This document shows, in pieces, positions 17,840-26,965 of a DNA stretch of 64,000 nt. The position numbers and the translations under genes were made by a program. Below the pieces are notes generated by a model. That model ran no database searches, was not told the origin of the DNA, and saw nothing but the letters and a program-made list of their open reading frames with translations. This DNA comes from CAWAPS01 sp963783945 (GTDB lineage Bacteria; Actinomycetota; Acidimicrobiia; Acidimicrobiales; Palsa-688): assembly GCA_963783945.1 (NCBI GenBank), contig CAWAPS010000002.1, forward strand, positions 248,001 to 312,000, given 5' to 3'. Positions within the stretch are counted from its first letter, which is position 1; each line of letters starts with the position of its first letter.

Positions 17840-19549
17840 TCAGAGCATGGAGGGGGTTGCGGTATCGCGGCCGGAGTGCAGCACCATACCGGGACGGGCG
17901 CCGGTGAGCCGGCCTGCGACGACGATTGGTTCGCCATTGACGATGACCTGCTCGATTCCGATGGCTTCGGCGTAGAGGCGACCGGCGCCTCCAGGCAGGT
18001 CGAATCGGGTGCTGACCGGACCCGGGGCGATGGTCGCCTCGTCGAAGATGACGATGTCCGCCACCGCGCCGGGCCGCAGACGGCCGCGGTCAACCAAACC
18101 GTAGAGGTCGGCGGGACGGGCCGTGAGCAGGTGGACCGCTTCCTCGATGGTCATGGCTCGCCGCTGGCGAACGGCCCGGGCGATCAGCTCCGTGGTGGTA
18201 GTGAAGGTCGTGATCATGTCGAGGTGGGCCCCGGTGTCGGACCCGCCGACGACAGTGCGGGGATCGCGCAGCACCTGCTCGCAAATGGCCCAGTCGGCGT
18301 CGGTCTCAGGCGGGACGTCGTTGGCAAATGAAGTTCGCAACCCGTCGGCAACCACAATGTCGACGAGCGCATCGAAGGGGGCTTTGCCTTCCGCCGCGGC
18401 GATGTCGGCGACTTTGCGGCCCTGATAACTCCTAGTGGTCTCGCTGAACGTCTCGACGATCACCTTCCCGGCCCAGTCGGCCACCGCCCGCATGGTCTGG
18501 GTGCTGGCAGCCAGGGATGCCAGCCGGGCCCTGCCGTCGGGGTTGGCCAGCAACGCCAGCTTGTCCGCCGGAGACCGGGCCATAGGCTCGGCCCAGCCGT
18601 CGATGGAATCGAGGAGAAAGGCGGACAGGAACGACAACCGGCTCCGGCCTCGTGTCGGCAGAGTCAAGCCGACGATCCTGCCTCCTACCGCCTTGGCCCG
18701 ATCAGAGACGGCCAATCGACCGAAGGCTTCGTCGCGCTCGCCAATCGAGCCCACGACCAGGTTCCAGTTCAGGGGCCGCTGGGCGGCCACTGTCATGTCG
18801 ATCATCAACTGCTGGATCTCGCTATCCCACAGGCCGACTCCCGGCAGGAACTCGATCGATGTCCCGGTGAACTCGCCACACGTTGCCGCCAGGGCGATCA
18901 TCTCGGTTGGTGCGGCATGACGGGATGGGACTGGTCGTCCGGCAGCGTCGTTGTGGGTCACCGATAACGTTGAAGAGAAGCCGAGGCCGCCGGCGCGCAG
19001 CCCGGCCCGCAGCAGGTCACACAGCTGTTCGATCTCGGCCGGCGTTGCCGGCCGTTCAGTAGCTGCCTCCCCCATGACCACCCGCCGCAAGGCGCAGTGG
19101 CCGACCATGAACCCGGTGTTGAGCGCGAGCGTGCCATCCAGGCGAGCCAGGTATTCCTCGGTGCTGCTCCAGTCCCACCCGACTCCCTGTTCGAGTGCGG
19201 CCAGCGGCATGCCCTCGACCCGGGCCAGCATCGGCATCACATACGAAGCGGCGTCAGGGTCGAGCGGCGCCACGCTGAACCCGCAATTACCCCCCACGAC
19301 CGTGGTGACGCCATGGAACGGGATCGGGGTCAGATAGGGATCCCAGAAACCTTGAACATCGAGATGGGTGTGCACGTCGATGAAACCAGGCGCCACGACC
19401 AGCCCGTCGGCATCGATGGTCCGGTCCCCTGCATCGATTTCCGGGCCGATGGCGGTCACCCGGCCATCGTCGATCGCCACGTCCGCCCTCCTGCGCCCTG
19501 CCCCGGTCCCGTCCACCAGCGAGCCACGTCGGATCACCAGGTCGTGCAT
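17840..19549 (-). CDS. N-acyl-D-amino-acid deacylase-like amidohydrolase
   Basis: 569 aa from the ATG at 19549 (AGGGGAGG upstream); the frame stays open further but without coding character. Metal-binding start GLVVAPGFIDVHTHLDVQGF (HxH), then GVTTVVGGNCGFSVAPLDPD, a block typical of D-aminoacylases. VVGGSDTGAHLDMITTF carries the late catalytic Asp/His. The C-terminal RGRLRPGAVADIVIFDE is the composite beta-sandwich end of the family. It would remove acyl groups from N-acyl-D-amino acids or open related cyclic amides in the cytosol. The SnoaL-like gene is divergent from it, 105 bases away, so the two may share a control region. Confidence 0.85.
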   Translation of the reverse strand: MHDLVIRRGSLVDGTGAGRRRADVAIDDGRVTAIGPEIDAGDRTIDADGLVVAPGFIDVHTHLDVQGFWDPYLTPIPFHGVTTVVGGNCGFSVAPLDPDAASYVMPMLARVEGMPLAALEQGVGWDWSSTEEYLARLDGTLALNTGFMVGHCALRRVVMGEAATERPATPAEIEQLCDLLRAGLRAGGLGFSSTLSVTHNDAAGRPVPSRHAAPTEMIALAATCGEFTGTSIEFLPGVGLWDSEIQQLMIDMTVAAQRPLNWNLVVGSIGERDEAFGRLAVSDRAKAVGGRIVGLTLPTRGRSRLSFLSAFLLDSIDGWAEPMARSPADKLALLANPDGRARLASLAASTQTMRAVADWAGKVIVETFSETTRSYQGRKVADIAAAEGKAPFDALVDIVVADGLRTSFANDVPPETDADWAICEQVLRDPRTVVGGSDTGAHLDMITTFTTTTELIARAVRQRRAMTIEEAVHLLTARPADLYGLVDRGRLRPGAVADIVIFDEATIAPGPVSTRFDLPGGAGRLYAEAIGIEQVIVNGEPIVVAGRLTGARPGMVLHSGRDTATPSML

Positions 19550-19654
19550 AGGCCTCCCCTTTGCGCCGGAGCGAGAGTACTGCCTGCGCTGCCTCTCCCG
19601 ACCCCACGGGTTCGATCCTGAGGCAGGCAAGCGGCCCAAGTAGAGTGGGTCGGT

Positions 19655-20131
19655 ATGGGGGATGACCTCGAACAAGCGTTGCGGCGGCTGCTGGACAAGG
19701 ACGAGATCGTCGATCTCGTTCACCGCTACTCCTACTACGTGGACAACAAGTTGTACGACGAGGTTGCATCACTTTTCATTGAGGACTGCGTGGTCGATTA
19801 CGGGCCCGGTCTCGGGCCACCTACCCGTGGTCGCAAGGCGTTCCGGGGCCTCTTCGGGATCGGACGGGGCTTCGTCAACACCAGCCATCACAACGCCAAC
19901 GTGCTCATCAGGTTCGAAGACGAGAATCGGGCCGACGTGCGCGCCTCCTGCTACGCCTGGCATGAGACCGCGGAGGGCGCGACACCCCGGATCTGGGGCG
20001 CCTACTACGACGTCGTCGTCCGCACTGCAGCGGGATGGCGCTTCGCCGAGCGTCAACTGCGGGTCGCAGGTAGCGAAGGTTGGGATGTCGAGTGGCACCC
20101 CCTCCTCGAGGCGCCGAGGATCGACGTCTGA
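19655..20131 (+). CDS. SnoaL-like domain (NTF2-fold) protein
   Basis: 158 aa. DKDEIVDLVHRYSYYVDNKL, YDEVASLFIEDCVVDYGPGL, then SHHNANVLIRFEDENRADVR and GAYYDVVVRTAAGWRFAERQ are the standard segments of the SnoaL_4 group (bile-acid dehydratase and ring-hydroxylating beta-subunit-like fold). Such proteins form a small barrel that binds hydrophobic ligands; activity varies from isomerase to dehydratase. It is transcribed toward nagA, which starts 58 bases downstream, and away from the D-aminoacylase-like gene. Confidence 0.85.
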   Translation: MGDDLEQALRRLLDKDEIVDLVHRYSYYVDNKLYDEVASLFIEDCVVDYGPGLGPPTRGRKAFRGLFGIGRGFVNTSHHNANVLIRFEDENRADVRASCYAWHETAEGATPRIWGAYYDVVVRTAAGWRFAERQLRVAGSEGWDVEWHPLLEAPRIDV

Positions 20132-20189
20132 TCAACGCCCCCCTGGGTGGGGACCCGACGACCGGGCCCCCCTGCCGGCCCATACCGCC

Positions 20190-21371
20190 ATGAGCCTCCG
20201 CATCGCCGGCGGCCAGGTCATCACGGCCGGTGGCACCCGACGGGCCGACATCACGGTTGAAGGTCCCACCATCACATCCGTCGGCGAGCCGCCAATGCCC
20301 GCCCCCGGATCGGTCATCGACGCCCGAGGCCGGCTCGTGGCTCCGGGCTACATCGATCTGCAAACCAACGGAGCCCTGGGTCACGACCTCACAACTGATC
20401 CGGCCGCGGTTTGGGCTGTGGCGGCGGAGCTTCCTCGCTTCGGCGTGACCGCCTTTCTCCCCACGGTCATCACTGCACCGCTCGACACCTACACCCGGGC
20501 GCTCGCCGCCCTCAGCGGCGGACCACCACCTGGCTGGATCGGCGCGGCTCCGTTGGGCTGGCACATCGAGGGTCCGATGCTGAACTTCTCCAGAAGGGGC
20601 GCCCATCCCGAGCGCTACCTCCGACCACCTCATCCGCGGATCTACGGCGACTGGTCAAGAAGGCTTGGGGTTGCGCTCGTCACCATCGCTCCCGAGTTGC
20701 CGGGCGCGCTCGACGCGGTGACGCGGCTGAAGCGATCGGACGTCGTCGTGGCGGCCGGTCATACCAACGCCACCACCAGGGAAATGCAGGCGGGTGTGGC
20801 TGCCGGCATCAGCTACATCACTCACATCTTCAATGCCATGGCCCCCCTCGGGCATCGCGAACCAGGCCCGGTCGGCCTCGGGATGGGGGACGACGGCCTG
20901 GTGTGCGGGGTGATCTCGGACGGCGTCCACGTCGACCCGGTCGCGATAAACGCCGTGTGGCGGGCTGTCGGGCCCCGTCGATTCAACCTGGTCACCGACG
21001 CCGTCGCCAGCCTGGGCATGCCCCCCGGTTCGTATGCGTTGGGCTCGAGCGAGATCCGCCTCGCCGACCGCGCCAGCGATGGTGTCCGAAATTGTGACGG
21101 CACGCTGGTCGGGAGCAACGTCGGGATGGACGAGGCCGTGCGCAACCTGGTCGAATTCACCCGCTGCGATCCTCACGACGCGATCGCCACCGTGACGTCG
21201 ACGCCGGCCGCCGTGCTCGGAGCAAGGTCGAAAGGGCGGATCGAGAAAGGAGCCGACGCCGATCTGGTGATCCTCACTCCTGGCCTCGAAGTCGTGACGA
21301 CGATCGTCGGGGGCCGGGTGGCTTACTCGCGGGAGTCGCCACCAGCGCTCGCTGACCCGCTCTCTCCCTGA
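20190..21371 (+). CDS. nagA: N-acetylglucosamine-6-phosphate deacetylase
   Basis: 393 aa from the ATG at 20190; upstream codons in this frame overlap the SnoaL-like gene and are not coding. Key blocks: RLVAPGYIDLQTNGALGHDL, the metal-site glutamate in GWHIEGPMLNFSRRGAHPE, the His of VVVAAGHTNATTREMQAG, THIFNAMAPLGHREPG, and the catalytic Asp of NLVTDAVASLGMPPG. One variation is Q-T-N-G where many NagA have H-x-H or Q-x-N-G at the first strand; QxNG is common in single-metal NagA. The enzyme deacetylates GlcNAc-6-P in amino-sugar recycling. No nagB or PTS genes are near. Confidence 0.88.
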   Translation: MSLRIAGGQVITAGGTRRADITVEGPTITSVGEPPMPAPGSVIDARGRLVAPGYIDLQTNGALGHDLTTDPAAVWAVAAELPRFGVTAFLPTVITAPLDTYTRALAALSGGPPPGWIGAAPLGWHIEGPMLNFSRRGAHPERYLRPPHPRIYGDWSRRLGVALVTIAPELPGALDAVTRLKRSDVVVAAGHTNATTREMQAGVAAGISYITHIFNAMAPLGHREPGPVGLGMGDDGLVCGVISDGVHVDPVAINAVWRAVGPRRFNLVTDAVASLGMPPGSYALGSSEIRLADRASDGVRNCDGTLVGSNVGMDEAVRNLVEFTRCDPHDAIATVTSTPAAVLGARSKGRIEKGADADLVILTPGLEVVTTIVGGRVAYSRESPPALADPLSP

Positions 21372-21832
21372 CCGACAGTCGGCGGCCCGCCGGGTTCGCA
21401 GATGACCAGGGGGATGTCCCTGGTGGTCCGCTTCTGATAGTCGTCGTAGCCTTGGTAGGCGGCCACGACCTGAGGCCACAGCTGGGACTTCTCCTCCGGC
21501 GACGCCACCCGGCCCCGCACCTTTCGCACCTCGCCGGTCTTCATGCTCCTGATCTCGACATCCGGGTGAGCGACCAGGTTCCGGAACCACTCGGGGTCGC
21601 GGTCATCGCCCCCCTTGGACGCCACGAGAACGATCCTGGCGTCGTTGAATATCGGCGCGGTGAGGAGGTTGGTCCTGGCCCGCCCGGTTTTGCGTCCGAC
21701 GGTGTGCAACTCCACCGTGGGCATGCCGGCCGGGCTGTTGAGCAGACGCCCGCCCGAGGCCACCAGCGCCGCCCGATGCACCAGGTTCATGGAGCGCATC
21801 CCGGCGTCGGTTAAGACGTGGCGGAGGTTCAT
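21323..21832 (-). CDS. Deazaflavin (F420)-dependent nitroreductase family protein
   Basis: 169 aa. The family blocks are PTVELHTVGRKTGRARTNLL, DARIVLVASKGGDDRDPEWF and RNLVAHPDVEIRSMKTGE, which form the split beta-barrel of the Ddn/DUF385 group. Actinobacterial members bind F420 and reduce quinones or nitro-compounds at the membrane or in the cytosol. I use the ATG at 21832; a GTG six codons upstream at 21850 is possible. The 3' end overlaps the nagA end by 49 bases on the opposite strand. Confidence 0.85.
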   Translation of the reverse strand: MNLRHVLTDAGMRSMNLVHRAALVASGGRLLNSPAGMPTVELHTVGRKTGRARTNLLTAPIFNDARIVLVASKGGDDRDPEWFRNLVAHPDVEIRSMKTGEVRKVRGRVASPEEKSQLWPQVVAAYQGYDDYQKRTTRDIPLVICEPGGPPTVGQGESGSASAGGDSRE

Positions 21833-21870
21833 GGGCCGAGGGTAGGGCACAACGGTGGCATTCTCTCCTG

Positions 21871-24678
21871 ATGAGTGAACCGTCTCTCGACGATGCGGCG
21901 ATGCGCCGTGACATCCGGCGGGTGGTGGGGCTCCTCGGGGACACCCTCGCCCGGCAGGAAGGCCAGGAGGTCCTCGACCTGGTCGAGCGGGTCAGGTCGG
22001 GCAGCCGGGAGGACCGCGACGCCACCGCGGCCCTCCTCGACAGCGTGGACGTCAGGACAGCCACCCGGCTGGTGCGGGCCTTCGTGGCCTATTTCCATCT
22101 GGCCAATGTCACCGAGCAGGTCCACCGGGGCCGGGCCCTGCGCGCCGAACGGCAAGGGGGCGGCTGGCTGGCCCGGACCCTCGACGCCATCACCGCGGCC
22201 GGGTTGACGCCCTCCGAGCTGAGCGATCTGGTCGGGCGGGTGTCGGTGCGGCCGGTGTTCACGGCCCATCCCACAGAAGCCGCCCGCCGCACCACTCTGG
22301 CCAACCTCCGGGAGATAGCCGAAATGCTCGACGCCGACCCCGGAGGTGTCCCGGGCAGCCGCCTGGCCGAGGCAGTGGAGCTGCTTTGGCTCACCGACGA
22401 CCTCCGGGTGGCCCAGCCTCACCCCCTCGACGAGGCCCGCAACGCCGTCTACTACTTCGATGAGTTGAACCGGGATGTGGTGGGCGACCTCCTTCGGGAG
22501 TGGCACGACACCCTTCACTCGAAAGGAGTGGAAACCTCCTCCGAGTCGACGCCTCTCACTTTCGGCACATGGATCGGCGGAGACCGGGACGGCAACCCCA
22601 ACGTCACTCCAGAGGTGACCCTCGAGGTGATCCGCCTGGCCCACGACCACGCCATCCGCGATGCCCTGGCCCTGGTCGACGACCTGGGTGACCTGGCCCT
22701 TTCCACCCGGCTGGCTCCGGTGTCAGCCGAGCTGCTCCGATCGATCGAGACCGACCTCCGCAACCTGCCGGAGATCGACGAGAGATATCTGCGCCTCAAT
22801 GCCGAGGAGCCCTACCGGCTGAAGGGCGTCTGCATCCGCCAGAAGCTGTTGCTGACCCAGGCCCGGGTACAACGGGGTGACGGGCACGTGCCGGGACGCG
22901 ACTATCGGGACGGGCCCGACCTCATGGCCGATTTGGCCATAATGCGCGACTCCCTTGTCGCCAACCGGGGCGAGCTGGTCGCCCGCCGACTCGAATCGGC
23001 CATGCGGACCGTGGCGTGCTGGGGCCTGCATCTGGCCACGATCGATATTCGCGAACACGCCGACGCCCACCACCGGGCCGTCGCCGACCTGTTCGACCGG
23101 GTGGGCGAGCCCTACCGGGATCTGCCGGCTCGCACCAGGCGCGGCATGCTGGCCTACGAGCTGACCAGCAGGCGACCATTGGCGCCCCGGCCGTCGCCTC
23201 TCAGGGGAACCGAACTGCGCACATTCAAGGCGTTCGAGGTGATCCGCCAGGCCCAGGAGGAGTTCGGGCCGGCGGTGGCTCAGACGTACATAGTGTCCAT
23301 GACCCGCGGGGCCGACGACGTCCTCGCCGCCGTTCTCCTGGCCCGGGAGGCGGGTTTGGTCGACACCTCGGCCGGCACTTCGACCGTTGGCTTCGTCCCG
23401 CTGCTCGAAACGGTGGCGGAACTCCGCTCAGCTGCCTCGGTGCTTGACGACCTTCTCTCAGTGCCGCCGTACCGGAGCATCGTCGCGGCCCGGGGTGACG
23501 TGCAGGAAGTGATGTTGGGCTATAGCGATTCCAACAAGGAGGCCGGAATCACCACCTCCCAGTGGGAGATCCACCAGGGTCAGCGCCGCATCCTGGAGAC
23601 GGCCCAGCACCACGGGGTGCGGGTGACGTTCTTCCATGGGCGCGGCGGCACCGTGGGCCGTGGCGGCGGGCCGACCCACGACGCCATCTTGTCGCTGCCC
23701 CCCGGCACCCTCGACGGCGCCATCAAGGTGACCGAACAGGGTGAGGTCATAAGCGACAAGTACGGACTGCCGGCCCTGGCCCGGGAGAACCTGGAGCTCA
23801 TGCTGGCCTCCGCCCTGGAAGCCACCGCGCTGCACGCCACCCCGCGGCTGCGGGCGGCTGATCGGGATCGCTGGTTCTCGGCCATGAGCGTGATCTCGGA
23901 CGCGGCTTTCTCGGCCTACCGCCGGCTGGTCGAGGACCCGGCGCTGCCGGCCTACTTCATGGCGTCGACTCCGGTGGACCAATTGCAGGCGCTCCACCTG
24001 GGCTCCCGGCCGTCGCGGCGACCGGACAGCGCGGCCGGCATCGAGGGGTTGCGGGCCATCCCGTGGGTGTTCGGCTGGACCCAATCGCGTCAGATCGTTC
24101 CGGGATGGTACGGGGTGGGGGCCGGAATCACGGCCGCCCGGGAGGCCGGGCTCGGTCCCGAACTGGTCGACATGCGCTCGGGGTGGAGATTCTTCGCCAA
24201 CTTCCTCTCGAACGTGGAAATGACCCTGGTGAAGACCGACATGGCGATCGCCGAACGGTACGTGGAGTCGCTGGTACCGGAGGACCTGCGTCCCGTGTTC
24301 GCCGCAATCAAGGACGAGCACCAGCGCACGGTGGATCAGATGCTCTGGGTGACCGGCCAGGCCGAGCTGCTCGAACGGGCGCCGGTCCTGCGCCGCACCC
24401 TGGCCGTTCGGGCCTCGTACCTGACGCCGATCCACGACCTGCAGCTTTCTCTGTTGAAGCGAATCCGGGGCGTTCACCAGCCGGCCGCGCTGGCCCCGGT
24501 CCCCGCCGGGCAAGCAGCACCCGACGAACCCCGCGGTCGGGCCAAGACGGGCGATGCTGGCGATTCAGGCGATCCGGCCGGCGGTGGCCGTGACCCATCT
24601 CACCAGGACGCCGAGCTTCAGCGGGCGCTGCTCTTGACCATCAACGGCATCGCCGCCGGATTGCGGAACACGGGCTGA
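21871..24678 (+). CDS. ppc: Phosphoenolpyruvate carboxylase
   Basis: 935 aa, full length. The catalytic His block is VRPVFTAHPTEAARRTTLAN. Further signatures are LGYSDSNKEAGITTSQWEIH, FFHGRGGTVGRGGGPTHDAI, AIPWVFGWTQSRQIVPGWYG and the C-terminal LTINGIAAGLRNTG, which carries the terminal Gly needed for activity. About 60 residues before the end are an Ala/Pro/Gly/Asp-rich insertion (residues 870-920) not usual for the family. The enzyme carboxylates PEP to oxaloacetate to replenish the TCA cycle. It stands alone, divergent from the F420-type gene with about 40 bases between the starts. Confidence 0.97.
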   Translation: MSEPSLDDAAMRRDIRRVVGLLGDTLARQEGQEVLDLVERVRSGSREDRDATAALLDSVDVRTATRLVRAFVAYFHLANVTEQVHRGRALRAERQGGGWLARTLDAITAAGLTPSELSDLVGRVSVRPVFTAHPTEAARRTTLANLREIAEMLDADPGGVPGSRLAEAVELLWLTDDLRVAQPHPLDEARNAVYYFDELNRDVVGDLLREWHDTLHSKGVETSSESTPLTFGTWIGGDRDGNPNVTPEVTLEVIRLAHDHAIRDALALVDDLGDLALSTRLAPVSAELLRSIETDLRNLPEIDERYLRLNAEEPYRLKGVCIRQKLLLTQARVQRGDGHVPGRDYRDGPDLMADLAIMRDSLVANRGELVARRLESAMRTVACWGLHLATIDIREHADAHHRAVADLFDRVGEPYRDLPARTRRGMLAYELTSRRPLAPRPSPLRGTELRTFKAFEVIRQAQEEFGPAVAQTYIVSMTRGADDVLAAVLLAREAGLVDTSAGTSTVGFVPLLETVAELRSAASVLDDLLSVPPYRSIVAARGDVQEVMLGYSDSNKEAGITTSQWEIHQGQRRILETAQHHGVRVTFFHGRGGTVGRGGGPTHDAILSLPPGTLDGAIKVTEQGEVISDKYGLPALARENLELMLASALEATALHATPRLRAADRDRWFSAMSVISDAAFSAYRRLVEDPALPAYFMASTPVDQLQALHLGSRPSRRPDSAAGIEGLRAIPWVFGWTQSRQIVPGWYGVGAGITAAREAGLGPELVDMRSGWRFFANFLSNVEMTLVKTDMAIAERYVESLVPEDLRPVFAAIKDEHQRTVDQMLWVTGQAELLERAPVLRRTLAVRASYLTPIHDLQLSLLKRIRGVHQPAALAPVPAGQAAPDEPRGRAKTGDAGDSGDPAGGGRDPSHQDAELQRALLLTINGIAAGLRNTG

Positions 24679-24759
24679 CCGCGAACGGCGATACCCCGGC
24701 CACCATCGGCAGGGGATCCCGTACGATGCTGTGGGGAGTCCGACTGCGGGGAGGGCAGA

Positions 24760-24978
24760 GTGACGGCAGGATCATTTCGGGTCCACGTCGATCCGGACAA
24801 GTGCCAGGGCCACAACCGCTGCTACAGCCTGGCGCCCGAGTTGTTCGAGCTGGACGACCTCGGGCAGTCCTCGGAGCGGGGCGACGGCGTGGTCCCACCG
24901 GAGCAACTCGACCAGGCCCGCCGGGCCGTGGCCAACTGCCCTGAATACGCCGTGAGCCTCGAGGAGGTGCAACCGTGA
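24760..24978 (+). CDS. P450-type ferredoxin
   Basis: 72 aa with a GTG start and GGGAGGG upstream. FRVHVDPDKCQGHNRCYSLA gives CxxHxxC, and ANCPEYAV supplies the last Cys, the CX2HX2C...CP pattern of small [3Fe-4S] ferredoxins that feed bacterial P450s. Its stop overlaps the P450 start (GTGA), so both are made together. It would carry electrons from a ferredoxin reductase, not encoded nearby, to the downstream P450. Confidence 0.92.
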   Translation: MTAGSFRVHVDPDKCQGHNRCYSLAPELFELDDLGQSSERGDGVVPPEQLDQARRAVANCPEYAVSLEEVQP

Positions 24979-26198
24979 CCAGCCGCCACCAACCGGTGCA
25001 GGACTGGGCCACCGATTTCGACCACACCGATCCGGCGTGGGTGGCCGACCCCTACCCGATCTGGCGGGACCTGAGAGGGCGGTGCCCCGTGGCCCACTCC
25101 GATCGCTACGGCGGAGCGTGGCTCCCTCTGACCCACGACTACGTGTCCGAGGTCGCTTACGACACCGAGCACTTCACATCCCGCGCCGTCGTGGTCAGCG
25201 AGTACCGTCCCGGTCCCGACGATCTGCCCGCCCCTATAGGCCTGGCCCCTCCGATCACTTCCGATCCCCCCTTCCACGCCCTGGCCCGCCGGATGCTCTT
25301 GCCGGCGTTCTCCCCCGCCCGGATCGCCGCCCTCGAGCCGTTCACCAGGAGCACGGCCCGAGGCCTGCTGGACGCCACTGAAGGGCGGACGGAGATCGAC
25401 GCCGCCGCCCACTACGCCCAGCACATTCCCGTCCGGGTGATCGTGGGCATGCTCGGCTTCCCGGCGGAGGACGCCGACCTGTTCCGGCAGTTCATCCATC
25501 TGGTCCTGGAGGATGTCGACATGTCGCCGGACGAGCGCCAGGCGAGCGTCGACCAGGGTGAGATCGACGAGTACATGGACGACCAGATCGCCCGGCACCG
25601 GGCCGAGCCCAAGGACGACCTCACGTCGTTTCTCATCGAGGCCGAGATCGACGGGATGAAGCTGCAGCCGGAGCACATCCGGGGCACGATGCTTCTGCTG
25701 ATGATCGCCGGGATCGACACCACGTGGTCGGCGATCGGCGCTTCGCTGTGGCATCTGGCCCGCCATCCGGAGGACCGCCGGCGGCTGGCCGCTGAGCCGG
25801 AACTCATGGACACCGCGCTCGAGGAGCTCCTCCGGGTCTACGCGCCCGTCACCATGGCCCGCCTGGTCGCCCAGGACTTCGACTTTCACGGAAACGGGTT
25901 GAAAGAGGGCGACTGGCTGCTGCTTCCGTTTCCGGCGGCCAACCGCGACCCCGCGGTCTTCCCCGATCCCGACGTGGTCCTCCTCGACCGGGAGCAGAAC
26001 CGGCACGCCGCCTTCGGCCTCGGCATCCACCGCTGCCTCGGTTCCAATCTGGCCCGGATGGAGCTGAGGGTCGCCCTCGAGGAGTGGCTGGCCCGCTACC
26101 CGAGGTTCGAGCTCTCCGATCCGGCTGCCGTGACCTGGTCGGCGGGGCAGGTCCGCGGGCCGCGAACCCTGCCCGTCACCGTGGGGCGCCCGGGGTAA
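24975..26198 (+). CDS. Cytochrome P450
   Basis: 407 aa with a GTG start and GAGGAGG 8 bases upstream. The I-helix oxygen-activation motif is LLMIAGIDTTWSAIGASLWH. The ExxR motif lies in ALEELLRVYAP, and the heme-binding loop is AAFGLGIHRCLGSNLARMEL with the Cys ligand. It is a soluble class I bacterial P450 coupled to the overlapping ferredoxin. The substrate is unknown; the surrounding genes give no pathway clue. Confidence 0.95.
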   Translation: MTSRHQPVQDWATDFDHTDPAWVADPYPIWRDLRGRCPVAHSDRYGGAWLPLTHDYVSEVAYDTEHFTSRAVVVSEYRPGPDDLPAPIGLAPPITSDPPFHALARRMLLPAFSPARIAALEPFTRSTARGLLDATEGRTEIDAAAHYAQHIPVRVIVGMLGFPAEDADLFRQFIHLVLEDVDMSPDERQASVDQGEIDEYMDDQIARHRAEPKDDLTSFLIEAEIDGMKLQPEHIRGTMLLLMIAGIDTTWSAIGASLWHLARHPEDRRRLAAEPELMDTALEELLRVYAPVTMARLVAQDFDFHGNGLKEGDWLLLPFPAANRDPAVFPDPDVVLLDREQNRHAAFGLGIHRCLGSNLARMELRVALEEWLARYPRFELSDPAAVTWSAGQVRGPRTLPVTVGRPG

Positions 26199-26397
26199 AG
26201 AACCCCGCCGTCGCTGCCGACACATCTCGGCAGTGCCCGACGAGACGATCCTCTGCGGGATTCCTTCGGGGCTGTTCACCCGGCCCCTCTGACACGCCGC
26301 TGGACCGGCGAGGAGGGCCGGCGGGCGACGATCGGCGGGGCGGCGTACCGCAGGCCCGGGGACCGTCCGCTTCCGGACGGGCATCCCCCCAGCTACC

Positions 26398-26874
26398 GTG
26401 CCCGGCGTGAATGACGACGAGGCCATGAGCCTGGCCCTGCAGGAGGCCCGCCGGGCGGCCGAAGCGGGGGAGGTGCCGGTTGGCGCGGTGGTGGTGATCG
26501 ACGGCGAGGTGGTGGCCGCAGCCGGCAACCAGCGGGAGACGACCGGTGACCCCACGGCCCACGCCGAGATCGTGGTCCTGCGGGAGGCGGCCGGCGCGCT
26601 CGGAACCTGGAGGCTCTCCGATGCCGCCCTGTACGTGACCCTGGAGCCGTGCCCGATGTGCGCCGGCGCCCTGGTGGCAGCGCGGGTCGGCCGCCTGATC
26701 TTCGCCGCCGCGGATCCCAAGGCCGGATCTTGCGGCTCCCTGTACAACCTCTGCGCCGATCCCCGGCTCAACCACGAGCTTCCCGTGGTCGCCGGGGTGC
26801 TGGCCGCCGAGGCCGGGAGCCTGCTGAGCGACTGGTTCGCCGGGCGGCGGGCGGACGGTAGGCCCCCGTCGTGA
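26398..26874 (+). CDS. tadA: tRNA-specific adenosine deaminase (TadA-like)
   Basis: 158 aa. The zinc site is TAHAEIVVLREAAG plus LEPCPMCAGALVAARVG (HAE...PCxxC), with the Glu as proton shuttle. VGAVVVIDGEVVAAAGNQRE and GSLYNLCADPRLNHELPVV match TadA, which converts A34 to inosine in tRNA-Arg. The first supported start is GTG at 26398; GTG 26407 is an alternative. A hairpin follows the stop. Confidence 0.92.
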   Translation: MPGVNDDEAMSLALQEARRAAEAGEVPVGAVVVIDGEVVAAAGNQRETTGDPTAHAEIVVLREAAGALGTWRLSDAALYVTLEPCPMCAGALVAARVGRLIFAAADPKAGSCGSLYNLCADPRLNHELPVVAGVLAAEAGSLLSDWFAGRRADGRPPS

Positions 26875-26895
26875 GCCCACCGCCTCTGTGCATAG

Positions 26896-26936
26896 TTTGG
26901 GCAGTCAACCCACTCAGGGTGGTCAAAATGCCCAAA
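26896..26936. terminator. Hairpin between convergent tadA and decarboxylase genes
   Basis: TTTGGGCA (26896-26903) pairs exactly with TGCCCAAA (26929-26936). An inner ACCC/GGGT hairpin (26908-26920) lies in the loop. A/T-rich flanks make it a plausible two-way terminator. Confidence 0.65.
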
Positions 26937-26965
26937 AATATGAAGTGAGGGGGCGGGCGGCCGGG

